NCBI GenBank assembly: GCA_910585945.1
Contig: CAJUHZ010000040.1
Location: 1 to 23,581 of the forward strand
DNA from: an uncultured Bilophila sp.
Lineage (GTDB): Bacteria; Desulfobacterota; Desulfovibrionia; Desulfovibrionales; Desulfovibrionaceae
Reading direction: 5' to 3'
Length of the DNA stretch: 23,581 bases
The notes below the pieces were generated by a model that saw only the letters and a list, made by a program, of their open reading frames with translations, did not search any database and was not told the DNA's origin. Below, piece after piece: positions 1 to 6,915 of the stretch. Each line of letters opens with the position of its first letter. Positions within the stretch are counted from its first letter, which is position 1. The position numbers and the translations under genes were made by a program.

Positions 1-13
1 GCGCTTTTCGCGC

Positions 14-87
14 CGCGCCAGACTTTCGTCTGGCGGTAGAAGTCATTTCTACGAATTATGAAATGACTTCCAAGCGGCACGAGCCGC
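14..87 (+). promoter_or_regulatory. Three tandem hairpins in the cbiM leader
   Basis: Three inverted repeats sit almost end to end just upstream of cbiM. The first has 8-bp arms at 16-23 and 28-35 with a TTTC loop. The second has perfect 11-bp arms at 39-49 and 60-70. The third has 5-bp arms at 74-78 and 83-87, directly before the cbiM ribosome binding site (about 89-97, GGGGAGGG). Genes of this transporter class often carry a cobalamin riboswitch, but no B12-box or other riboswitch core is recognisable in the 103 visible bases. The element may be a structured leader, an upstream terminator, or a dispersed intergenic repeat. The start of the transcript lies outside the window. Confidence 0.5.
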
Positions 88-103
88 CGGGGAGGGTTGG
101 GAC

Positions 104-709
104 ATGCATATTTCCGAGGGCGTGTTGTCGCCGGCGGTCCTGGGGGGCGGGGCCGTTCTGGCGGCGGCCGGCGTGGCCGCGGGCTTGCGCAGGGTGGATT
201 ACGAACGTCTGATGGGCGTGGCCATGCTGGCGGCGGCGTTTTTTGTGGGATCGCTTGTGCATGTCCCTGTCGGACCGGCAAACGCGCATCTGGTTTTGAA
301 CGGGCTGCTCGGTCTGTTCCTGGGTTGGGCCGCCTTTCCGGCCATTCTGGTGGCGCTGGTGTTGCAGGCTGTGCTTTTTCAGTATGGCGGCATCACCACG
401 CTCGGCGTGAACACCTTCACCATGGCCTTGCCAGCCGTCCTTGCCGGCTACGCCGTGCGGCCCCTGCTGCACGGTTCCGCGTCCGCCAGGGTGGCGGCGG
501 GGTTTCTCTGCGGATCTCTGGCTGTGGCCGGAGCAGCACTCCTCACCGCGCTGGCGCTCGGGTTTTCCAACGAGGGGTTTGTGCGATCGGCGCAGATACT
601 GCTGGCGGCGCATGTCCCGGTCATGGCGGCGGAAGGCGTCATTACCGCCCTGATTGTTTCGTTTGTGGTCAGAGTTCGTCCGGAAACCTTCCCGGGAGTC
701 ACTGAATGA
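104..709 (+). CDS. cbiM: ECF transporter S component CbiM (cobalt/nickel)
   Basis: This is the substrate-specific membrane component of an energy-coupling-factor cobalt or nickel importer. The 201-residue protein begins MHISEGVL. The N-terminal Met-His is the hallmark of the CbiM/NikM family, where His2 and the amino terminus take part in metal binding. The rest is almost entirely hydrophobic, with about six to seven membrane segments and the conserved stretch GGITTLGVNTF around residues 95-105. A GGGGAGGG ribosome binding site precedes the ATG. The stop overlaps the next start in ATGA, so translation of cbiM and cbiL is probably coupled. Cobalt and nickel cannot be told apart from sequence alone. 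The set of neighbours (M, L, Q, O) matches the CbiKLMQO/NikMLQO type, with any K component outside the window. Confidence 0.93.
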   Translation: MHISEGVLSPAVLGGGAVLAAAGVAAGLRRVDYERLMGVAMLAAAFFVGSLVHVPVGPANAHLVLNGLLGLFLGWAAFPAILVALVLQAVLFQYGGITTLGVNTFTMALPAVLAGYAVRPLLHGSASARVAAGFLCGSLAVAGAALLTALALGFSNEGFVRSAQILLAAHVPVMAAEGVITALIVSFVVRVRPETFPGVTE

Positions 710-1335
710 AAACACTTGCTGTCGTTGCGGCGTGGCTTGTATGGGCGCTGGGGATTGCCGATGTTGCGGAGGCGCACCGGGTAAACATTTTCGCCTATGT
801 GGACGGCGACGTCATCCGTGTGGAGTGCGGCTTCAGCCGCGGGCGGAAAGTCCGGCAGGGGAGCATTGAGGTCTTCGATAACGCCACCGGCGAGCGTCTC
901 CTCCAGGGCACAACGGACGACGCGGGCATTTTTGTCTTCCCCGTTCCACAGGGGGCACGGGCGGCAGGGCACGATCTGCGGATTGGGATCAACGCGGGGC
1001 AGGGGCATCAGAATGAATGGCTGATCGCTGCGGACGAAATGGCGGCAACGCCTTCCAGTGCCGCGTCTTCTGCCGTTGCGGACGCGCCGGCGGCATCTGT
1101 GACGACAGCGGCGGCCCCGGCGACGCGCTCCGGAATCGCTCCTTCAAGTCCTTCCCTGACGCGGGCCGACGTGCAGGCGGCGGTCAACGAAGCACTGGAC
1201 GCCAAACTTGCGCCGATCAAGCATATGCTGGCGAGCCAGTTTGACGCCGGACCGAGGCTGAAAGACATTGTGGGCGGCATCGGATGGATCTTCGGCCTGG
1301 TCGGCGTGGCCGCCTGGTTCAGGCGGCGCGGCTGA
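706..1335 (+). CDS. CbiL/NikL-type auxiliary component of the metal ECF transporter
   Basis: The 209-residue protein has an N-terminal signal peptide with predicted cleavage after AEA at residue 23. A beta-rich extracytoplasmic domain of about 90 residues follows, resembling the DUF4198/nickel-transport protein family (HRVNIFAYVDGD, then TTDDAGIFVFPVP). Next come a low-complexity Ala/Ser/Pro linker (about residues 110-145), a short charged helix, and one C-terminal membrane anchor ending in Arg-rich FRRRG. The signal peptide, exposed domain and single C-terminal anchor match the additional small components (CbiL, NikL) of cobalt/nickel ECF importers, which stand in for CbiN. GGGAG precedes the ATG. 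The gene overlaps cbiM by 4 bp and ends one base before cbiQ. The mature protein starts with His, which could contribute to metal binding, though that is inference. Confidence 0.75.
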   Translation: MKTLAVVAAWLVWALGIADVAEAHRVNIFAYVDGDVIRVECGFSRGRKVRQGSIEVFDNATGERLLQGTTDDAGIFVFPVPQGARAAGHDLRIGINAGQGHQNEWLIAADEMAATPSSAASSAVADAPAASVTTAAAPATRSGIAPSSPSLTRADVQAAVNEALDAKLAPIKHMLASQFDAGPRLKDIVGGIGWIFGLVGVAAWFRRRG

Positions 1336-1336
1336 G

Positions 1337-2119
1337 ATGTTTGAGGAACCGTTCGCGCACGGCGCTTCGTTTCTGCATGGGCTTGACCCGCGGTTTCGGC
1401 TCGGGATCACGGCGATCGCCGCCGTCTGCCTTGCAGTGTTGCGGAGCGCCGGCGGAGCCTTTGCCGCTCTTGTTCTGGCTGGCGGCCTGCTGGCCGTGGG
1501 ACGTCCGCCCCTGGGGTGGGTGGCGAAGCGCTTGTGCGCGGTCAATGTCTTCATCCTCTTTCTCTGGCTGACGGTTCCCGTTTTCGGCGGAGGGGAAATC
1601 CTGACGATCCGGGGGCCGGTGGCGATCAGCCGATCCGGCGTTGAGCTTTCAACCCTGGTCACGCTGAAGGCCAACGCCATGCTGTTTCTTTTTCTGGCTC
1701 TGGCGGCAAGCATGGATTCCCCCACCTTCGGCCATGCCCTGGCGCGCCTGCGCGTGCCGCCAAAGCTGGTCTTTCTCTTTCTTTTCACCTATCGCTATAT
1801 TCATGTCATTGCCGAGGAGTGGGGCAGGTTGTGGACGGCCGCGCGACTGCGCGGCTTTACGCCCCGCACGGACAGGCACAGCTACCGGACTATCGGCAAT
1901 ATGCTCGGCATGGTCTTTGTGGGGAGCTTTGACCGTGCCGTGCGGGTGTACGAGGCAATGCTGCTGCGCGGTTTTTCCGGGCATTTTCAATCCGTGGCGG
2001 TTTTTCGCGCCCGGCCCCGCGATGTGGCCTTCGCCCTGACAGCCCTGCTGTGTCTGGCTGGCGTGCTGGCGTTCGATGTGTATCCGGATTTGTTCCGCGC
2101 CTGGGGGAGCCGTGACTGA
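1337..2119 (+). CDS. cbiQ: ECF transporter T component CbiQ
   Basis: This is the transmembrane coupling subunit (EcfT) that links the ATPase to CbiM. The 260-residue protein starts MFEEPFAHG. It has several hydrophobic segments between about residues 25 and 120. Two cytoplasmic coupling-helix motifs follow, TAARLRGFTPRT and EAMLLRGFSG, which carry the paired Ala/Leu-Arg-Gly signatures that dock on the ATPase. The last third ends with another membrane segment. The reading frame is open further upstream to 1268, but that would overlap cbiL by about 70 bases. The ATG at 1337 lies one base after the cbiL stop and is the natural start. The 3' end overlaps the cbiO start by 8 bases. Confidence 0.92.
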   Translation: MFEEPFAHGASFLHGLDPRFRLGITAIAAVCLAVLRSAGGAFAALVLAGGLLAVGRPPLGWVAKRLCAVNVFILFLWLTVPVFGGGEILTIRGPVAISRSGVELSTLVTLKANAMLFLFLALAASMDSPTFGHALARLRVPPKLVFLFLFTYRYIHVIAEEWGRLWTAARLRGFTPRTDRHSYRTIGNMLGMVFVGSFDRAVRVYEAMLLRGFSGHFQSVAVFRARPRDVAFALTALLCLAGVLAFDVYPDLFRAWGSRD

Positions 2120-2840
2120 CCTGTCGCTTGCCGTTCCTGTGTTTGAGCCGATTTTCGCGCTGGAGCGCGTTTCCTTCAGCTATCCGGGCGGGCGTTCCCT
2201 GCTGAAGGACGTGAGCTTTGCCCTGCGCCCTGGCGAAAGCGTGGGCCTGTACGGCCCCAACGGGAGCGGCAAGACGACATTGTTCCGCATCATCACCGGG
2301 CTGGCGCGTCCGGCTGAAGGCAGGGTGCTCTTTCACGGCCGCCCCGTGCGGGACGAAAAGGGATTCGCGGCGTTGCGGCGCAAGGTCGGGCTTGTTCTCC
2401 AACACGCCGAGGATCAGCTCTTTTGTCCCACCGTGCTTGAAGACGTCGCTTTCGGCCCCCTGAATCTGGGGCTTGGTCCTGACGCCGCGCGGGAACGCGC
2501 CGTGCAGACGCTGGATTCGCTTGGGCTGGCCGGTTTTGAGTCGCGCCTTACCCACCGGCTTTCCGGCGGAGAAAAGAAGCTGGTTTCGCTGGCCGCCGTC
2601 CTGGCCATGCAGCCCGAGGCTCTGTTGCTTGACGAGCCTACCAACGATCTTGACCCGGAAGCGCGGGAGCGGATCACAGCTGTTCTGAAGCGCCAGAACA
2701 CGGCCAGGGTCACCATTTCCCACGACAGGGATTTTCTGGCTGAAACGTCTGCCCGCTATATCTCCATTGTGGACGGGAGATTGACGGACGCGCCCCCCTT
2801 GCCGGCGGACGTCATACCCGCACGGTCGGATCGGGCGTGA
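2112..2840 (+). CDS. cbiO: ECF transporter ATPase CbiO
   Basis: This is the ABC ATPase subunit that powers cobalt/nickel uptake. The 242-residue protein carries a Walker A (GPNGSGKTT, about residues 46-54), a Q-loop (LVLQHAEDQLF), the signature LSGGEKK, Walker B LLLDEPTNDLD and the H-loop ISHDRDF. The chosen start is GTG at 2112, preceded by GGGGGAG. An ATG 36 bases upstream (2076) lies deeper inside cbiQ and has no good ribosome binding site. Only one ATPase gene is present, so the transporter is probably built on a CbiO homodimer. The 3' end runs 29 bp into the convergent deacetylase gene. Confidence 0.93.
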   Translation: MTDLSLAVPVFEPIFALERVSFSYPGGRSLLKDVSFALRPGESVGLYGPNGSGKTTLFRIITGLARPAEGRVLFHGRPVRDEKGFAALRRKVGLVLQHAEDQLFCPTVLEDVAFGPLNLGLGPDAARERAVQTLDSLGLAGFESRLTHRLSGGEKKLVSLAAVLAMQPEALLLDEPTNDLDPEARERITAVLKRQNTARVTISHDRDFLAETSARYISIVDGRLTDAPPLPADVIPARSDRA

Positions 2841-3651
2841 GCCAGTCCGCAAAGCTGGTCCAGGCAAAGTCGTTCATCAGGCGTCGCCATTTGGACTCGG
2901 CGCGGTTCAACCCGTAATGGTACAGAAAGCTGTTGAGAGGTTCCAGTTTCAGCCGGGGTTGAAGCGTGTCGATATCACGCGGGTGAAGGTACACTACGGC
3001 CGGCTGACCCGCCCGGTTGAGGCGGCGGATCTCCCTTTGGATGTACCCGTAGGGGAAAAAGCGGAAAAAGCCGCCCCCGCAAAAGGCCGTGCGCGTGCCG
3101 AAAACAAGCGTGGTGGAAACGGGAATCTCCTCCAGCCAGCCTTCAGGCAGGCGCATGGTGTGCGGGTGGAGCGGGGCGCCGGGGATGCCGCCGAGTGTGC
3201 GCTTTCCGGGGAAGAGACTGGAATCGACTGTATGCCCGGCAGCGCGCACGGCGGAGAAAAACCACCCGTCTTGCGCCCGTACCGAGAAGCCTGGCGCGCG
3301 GTACGCCCTTACCGCCTGCCCGCAACAGTCTTCAAGCGTTTTTCTGGCCCGTTCCACATCCGCCCGGAAGGCTTCGGGGCCAAGTTTGAACGCAAGCTCA
3401 TGGAACATGCCGTGGCTTGCGATTTCATGCCCGGCCGCCGCCAGATCCCGAATCAGATCGGGGTGACGCAACGCCACCCAGCCAAGGCAGAAAAACGTGG
3501 CCTTGTGCGCGCCCAGGGTGGGCAGGAGTTGTTCGGTCATGCGCCGGACGTGGGATTCCAGCCTGTCCCAGGCGTCTGGCGGGATGGAATAGCGTGATCC
3601 GATGAAATGAAAGTAGTCCTCCAGATCGATGGAAAGCAGGTTGCGGATCAT
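2812..3651 (-). CDS. Polysaccharide deacetylase, DUF3473 (exosortase/PEP-CTERM) type
   Basis: The 279-residue protein starts MIRNLLSIDLEDYFHF, the variant NodB motif 1 (SIDLEDYF) typical of the DUF3473 polysaccharide deacetylase group found in exopolysaccharide loci. Motif 2 is ASHGMFHE (metal-binding His-x3-His) and motif 3 is YRAPGFS. The C-terminal third (FPYGYIQREIRRLNRAGQPAVVYLHPRDID and on) is the DUF3473 region. No signal peptide is seen, so it probably acts in the cytoplasm or at the inner membrane face. AAGGA precedes the ATG. The start overlaps the stop of the upstream glycosyltransferase in ATGA, so both are in one operon and probably act on one glycan. It is convergent with cbiO. 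The family is clear, but the actual sugar substrate is unknown. Confidence 0.88.
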   Translation of the reverse strand: MIRNLLSIDLEDYFHFIGSRYSIPPDAWDRLESHVRRMTEQLLPTLGAHKATFFCLGWVALRHPDLIRDLAAAGHEIASHGMFHELAFKLGPEAFRADVERARKTLEDCCGQAVRAYRAPGFSVRAQDGWFFSAVRAAGHTVDSSLFPGKRTLGGIPGAPLHPHTMRLPEGWLEEIPVSTTLVFGTRTAFCGGGFFRFFPYGYIQREIRRLNRAGQPAVVYLHPRDIDTLQPRLKLEPLNSFLYHYGLNRAESKWRRLMNDFAWTSFADWLTPDPTVRV

Positions 3652-4763
3652 TTGTCCTTCTCCCTCTGGAGGGGGGAAAGGTGCAGGCTGAACATCTCGG
3701 CGCTTTGGCCGGCGCTCCGTTCGGAAGCGGAGCCGAAGACGATTTCGCGCTGTACCGTGAAGGTGAGAAGGTAGAGCGACGTTTCAACAAGAATTTTCGC
3801 GGCATAGATGTTGAAGGAAAGATAGCGGGAAAGAACGTCAATGGCGATGTAGGAAAGCACGGCCATGACGATTTCAAAAAAGAGATACAGGGAGATCGAT
3901 CGTTCGTACCCGTTTTGGGATCGGAAAACGAAACGACGGTTCACGCCGTAATTGACTACCCAGGAGCAGCCGCGCCCGAGCGTCATGGCAAGCGGCAGAG
4001 TCAGCCCGGTGAGCAGGCACAGGCTGAAGACCGTATAATCCACCGCCGTCGTCAGCAGGGAGGACAGATTGAAACGCAGGAAGACCAGATAGATCTTCAT
4101 GGAATCAAGCAGGGGATTGAAGTGCGAGCTTTTGTTTCCTTCCAGATAGACGGTGGCGATGGGGATTTCCACAATCGGAATGTGGTGTTCTCCGGCCTGA
4201 ATGAGCATGTCAAGTTCGAAGTCGTACCCCCTTGTGTTCAGACGGAGAAGCAGGGGAATGAACGAAAGCGGGATGCCGCGCAGACCTGTCTGCGTGTCGC
4301 TGACGGAAAGCCCTGTCAGCCAGCGCATGACGTGGCGGGTGACCACATTGCCGAAGCGGCTCCTCAGGGGGGTGGCGGCGTCGAAGTCCCGTCGGCCGAG
4401 GATGAGGGAAGAAGGCGAGAGCGCAAGCTGGCGGGCGACAGCCAGAACATCGTCGGCAAGGTGCTGCCCGTCGGCATCAAGCGTGACCACGCCGACGCTG
4501 TGGGCAAAGGAGCAGGCGGCGTGGTTGAGACCCGTGCGCAGAGCCATGCCCTTTCCCAGGTTGGTGAAGTGCCGCAGCACCACCGCCCCGGCCGTTTCAA
4601 GCGCTTTGAAAAGGGCGGCGTATTCCGGGCCGCTTCCGTCATCCACCACCACCAGCGCGGCAAAGCGGCCGGAGGCCAGCAGGGCGCGGGCGGTATCCAC
4701 CACCGAGGCTTCCGGCTTGTACGCCGGAATCAAGGCGACCGGGAGAGTTGATGCAGCATCCAT
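3648..4763 (-). CDS. Glycosyltransferase family 2 fused to a GtrA-like membrane domain
   Basis: The 371-residue protein has an N-terminal GT2 catalytic domain (about residues 5-215) with IPAYKPE, the nucleotide-binding VVVDDGSG, and LDADGQH for metal/sugar nucleotide binding, so it resembles DPM/polyprenyl-phosphate glycosyltransferases. After SSHFNPLLDSMKIYLVFLRF comes a C-terminal GtrA-like domain with about four membrane helices and NYGVNRRFVF, a GtrA hallmark. The likely role is transfer of a sugar to a lipid carrier at the inner membrane, with the GtrA part helping membrane attachment or flipping. A TTG at 4769 would extend the frame, but AGGGGG sits 8 nt before the ATG at 4763, which decides the start. 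The stop overlaps the deacetylase start by 4 bp. Confidence 0.88.
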   Translation of the reverse strand: MDAASTLPVALIPAYKPEASVVDTARALLASGRFAALVVVDDGSGPEYAALFKALETAGAVVLRHFTNLGKGMALRTGLNHAACSFAHSVGVVTLDADGQHLADDVLAVARQLALSPSSLILGRRDFDAATPLRSRFGNVVTRHVMRWLTGLSVSDTQTGLRGIPLSFIPLLLRLNTRGYDFELDMLIQAGEHHIPIVEIPIATVYLEGNKSSHFNPLLDSMKIYLVFLRFNLSSLLTTAVDYTVFSLCLLTGLTLPLAMTLGRGCSWVVNYGVNRRFVFRSQNGYERSISLYLFFEIVMAVLSYIAIDVLSRYLSFNIYAAKILVETSLYLLTFTVQREIVFGSASERSAGQSAEMFSLHLSPLQREKDK

Positions 4764-5043
4764 CGGCAATACCCCCTGAGACGGCCGTGACCGTGCAGGC
4801 CAACGGCTTCCTTTCTTTTCCTGTTTCCGGAGTCGCGCCCGGACGGTGACGGGCGCTGTTGTCAGAACATCCTTCAGCGCGGCTTCGGCGTCAATGCGCT
4901 TAGCATGAGTATCATCAGCGGCAGGCCCGGTTCTCCCACCGAGGGGCGGGCGTATTGCCAGGGGCGCGGAATGCCGCTATGTGGAAACCATTATCCCTTC
5001 AGCCGCCGGAGCCAGCCCGGCGGCATGACAAAGCGAGCGTCCC
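4764..5043. other. Intergenic region between divergent GT2-GtrA and cinA
   Basis: No gene is supported in these 280 bases. There is one clear hairpin with 7-bp arms (4835-4841 and 4850-4856), which would fall in the leader of the minus-strand glycosyltransferase mRNA. On the minus strand a TTGACG occurs at about 4889-4894 without a convincing -10 at the right distance. No strong promoter is evident for cinA. Confidence 0.4.
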
Positions 5044-6372
5044 ATGCATGCCGAAATCATTTCTGTGGGGACGGAATTGCTCCTTGGGCATACCGTCAAT
5101 ACCGATGCGGCCCTGGTTGCGCGCGAACTTGCGGCGGCGGGCGTCGACCTGCTTTTTTCCAGCGTTGTCGGTGACAACCCCGAGCGCCTGCGGGCCGCGC
5201 TGGACCAGGCGCTCAAGCGGAGCGATCTTGTCGTCACCACCGGAGGGCTTGGCCCCACGGACGACGATCTGACCAGGGAAACAGTGGCCCGGGCCGCCGG
5301 CCTTCGCCTGACCCTTCATGAGGAAAGTCTGCGCCGGCTGGAGCATTTTTTTCAGGGCCGGCCGGTGGACGATCTCCAGCGCCGGCAGGCCATGCTGCCC
5401 GAAGGCTGCACGGTTTTCGTCAATGAGCTGGGGACGGCTCCGGGCTGCGCCGTGGTCACGGCCGCGGGACGGACGATCATCATGCTGCCCGGTCCGCCTT
5501 CAGAGCTGGAGCGAATGCTCCGCACCGGCGTCGCGCCGTACCTTGAAGCGCGGAGCGGGGGCGTCATCCATTCCTGCATGGTCCGCACCTTCGGCATGGG
5601 CGAGGGGCGCGTGGCGGCTCTTCTGGCCGGGCTGACGGACCAGGCGAATCCCACGGCGGCCACCTACGCGACGGAAAACGAGACTTTTGTCCGCGTCACC
5701 GCCAAGGCGGCCGACCGGGTGGAGGCGGCGGCCCTGTGCCGCCCTGTTGTGGACGCGATCCGCGAGCGTCTGGGGGATGTGGTCTATGGTGTTGACGTGC
5801 CGAACCTGGAGCATGTCGTCGTTGCGGAACTCATCGCGCGCAGGATGCGCCTGACCACGGCGGAATCCTGCACTGGCGGGCTGCTGGCCAAGCGCCTCAC
5901 GGATGTTCCGGGGGCGTCGGCCGTTTTTCGGACAGGGGTGATCACCTACGCGAATGAAGCGAAGATGCGGCTTCTCGGCGTGCCCGAGGCGATCCTGGCG
6001 GAACATGGCGCGGTCAGTGAGGCGACGGCGAAGGCTATGGCCGAAGGGGCGCGGCGTCTGTTGGAAGGGCCGGGCGAGGGGCTTGGCGTGGGGATCACCG
6101 GTGTGGCCGGTCCCGGCGGGGGCACGCCGGAGAAGCCTGTCGGCCTTGTGTACATCGCCCTGAGCGACGGGCAGGAAACATGGACCCGCGTCATGTCGCC
6201 GCCGTCGGGCGGCGCGGGGCGCGACAGGGCCTGGCTGCGCCTGCATGCGTCAAGCCACGCGCTTGATCTTGTGCGGCGGCGTCTGCTGGGCCTCCCCATG
6301 CAGCGCGTCAGGCCGAACCCGGCCCCGGATTATGCCCCGGGCACGGAAACGCGCGCCACCAGCCGCGGATAA
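5044..6372 (+). CDS. cinA: CinA-family protein (MoaB-like domain + PncC nicotinamide-nucleotide amidase)
   Basis: The 442-residue protein has the normal two-domain architecture. Residues about 1-170 form the MoaB/MogA-like COG1058 domain (ISVGTELLLG, VTTGGLGPTDDD, LPGPPSE), associated with ADP-ribose pyrophosphatase activity. A middle linker domain precedes the C-terminal PncC/COG1546 domain, which begins near TTAESCTGGLLAKRL and includes TGVAGPGGG. The ESCTGG serine is the expected nucleophile for deamidating NMN, and the product feeds NAD recycling. The ATG at 5044 fits the family N-terminus exactly, although its ribosome binding site is weak. The ~20 residues after the PncC domain are Arg-rich and unconserved in look. 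The 3' end overlaps the convergent DUF1992 gene by 43 bp. Confidence 0.93.
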   Translation: MHAEIISVGTELLLGHTVNTDAALVARELAAAGVDLLFSSVVGDNPERLRAALDQALKRSDLVVTTGGLGPTDDDLTRETVARAAGLRLTLHEESLRRLEHFFQGRPVDDLQRRQAMLPEGCTVFVNELGTAPGCAVVTAAGRTIIMLPGPPSELERMLRTGVAPYLEARSGGVIHSCMVRTFGMGEGRVAALLAGLTDQANPTAATYATENETFVRVTAKAADRVEAAALCRPVVDAIRERLGDVVYGVDVPNLEHVVVAELIARRMRLTTAESCTGGLLAKRLTDVPGASAVFRTGVITYANEAKMRLLGVPEAILAEHGAVSEATAKAMAEGARRLLEGPGEGLGVGITGVAGPGGGTPEKPVGLVYIALSDGQETWTRVMSPPSGGAGRDRAWLRLHASSHALDLVRRRLLGLPMQRVRPNPAPDYAPGTETRATSRG

Positions 6373-6704
6373 TACGAGCCGCTCCGGGGCGTCACGGGCC
6401 GACGCCGGGCGCGCTCAATGCGCGCCATCAGAACGTCCAGGCGGCGCATTTGCCGCACTTTCTCCTGTTCGTCCGTGCAGTTCCGGAGCAGGTCCGCAAG
6501 GCTTGCGGCCTCCTTGCGATCCTCCGCTTCCGGCGGGGCGTATCCGGCGTTGCGCAAGATTTTGCAGGCCATGCGGAGATCTTCGGGCACGCCGGAGTCG
6601 TCTTCCAGCGCCAGAGGTTTTCCGCGGCCGGGCAGGGCGTCCAGATCGCCCCGGTTCACGGCTTCCTGTATGCGTTGTTCGGCTATCCATGCCAGGGCGT
6701 TCAT
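6330..6704 (-). CDS. DUF1992 (DnaJ-C28-like) domain protein
   Basis: The 124-residue protein starts MNALAWIAEQRIQEAVNRGD. It contains the DUF1992 signature of the DNAJC28 conserved domain: LPGRGKPLALEDDS, then VPEDLRMACKILRNAGYAPPE, and a following helical region rich in Arg and Glu. Bacterial members are small soluble proteins of unknown function, without a J domain. The ATG at 6704 has AAAGGA 8 nt upstream. An ATG seven codons further out (6725) lacks a comparable site. The C-terminal ~20 residues are basic and lie over the end of cinA, so the two genes share 43 bp tail to tail. No promoter or terminator is evident. Confidence 0.82.
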   Translation of the reverse strand: MNALAWIAEQRIQEAVNRGDLDALPGRGKPLALEDDSGVPEDLRMACKILRNAGYAPPEAEDRKEAASLADLLRNCTDEQEKVRQMRRLDVLMARIERARRRPVTPRSGSYYPRLVARVSVPGA

Positions 6705-6915
6705 CAAGAAAATCCTTTGCGACATGCTCTCGGCAATTGCGGAAGGAGCATGGCAAAAAGCCGATTGTTTTGCAATGCGGGCGGCAAACGCCGGATGGGC
6801 GCGAGATTGTTGATTGAAACATCTGACGAATACGTTTACTGTGAGAATGTGCCTCTGTAGGGCGCAGGGCGGAATGGCGGAGAACCGTTTTCGAGGGCAA
6901 GGCCGAGGGCAGGGC

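Noticed and set aside
1..103. Cobalamin riboswitch upstream of cbiM
   Set aside because: No B12-box or conserved riboswitch core can be found in the visible leader; only simple hairpins are present.
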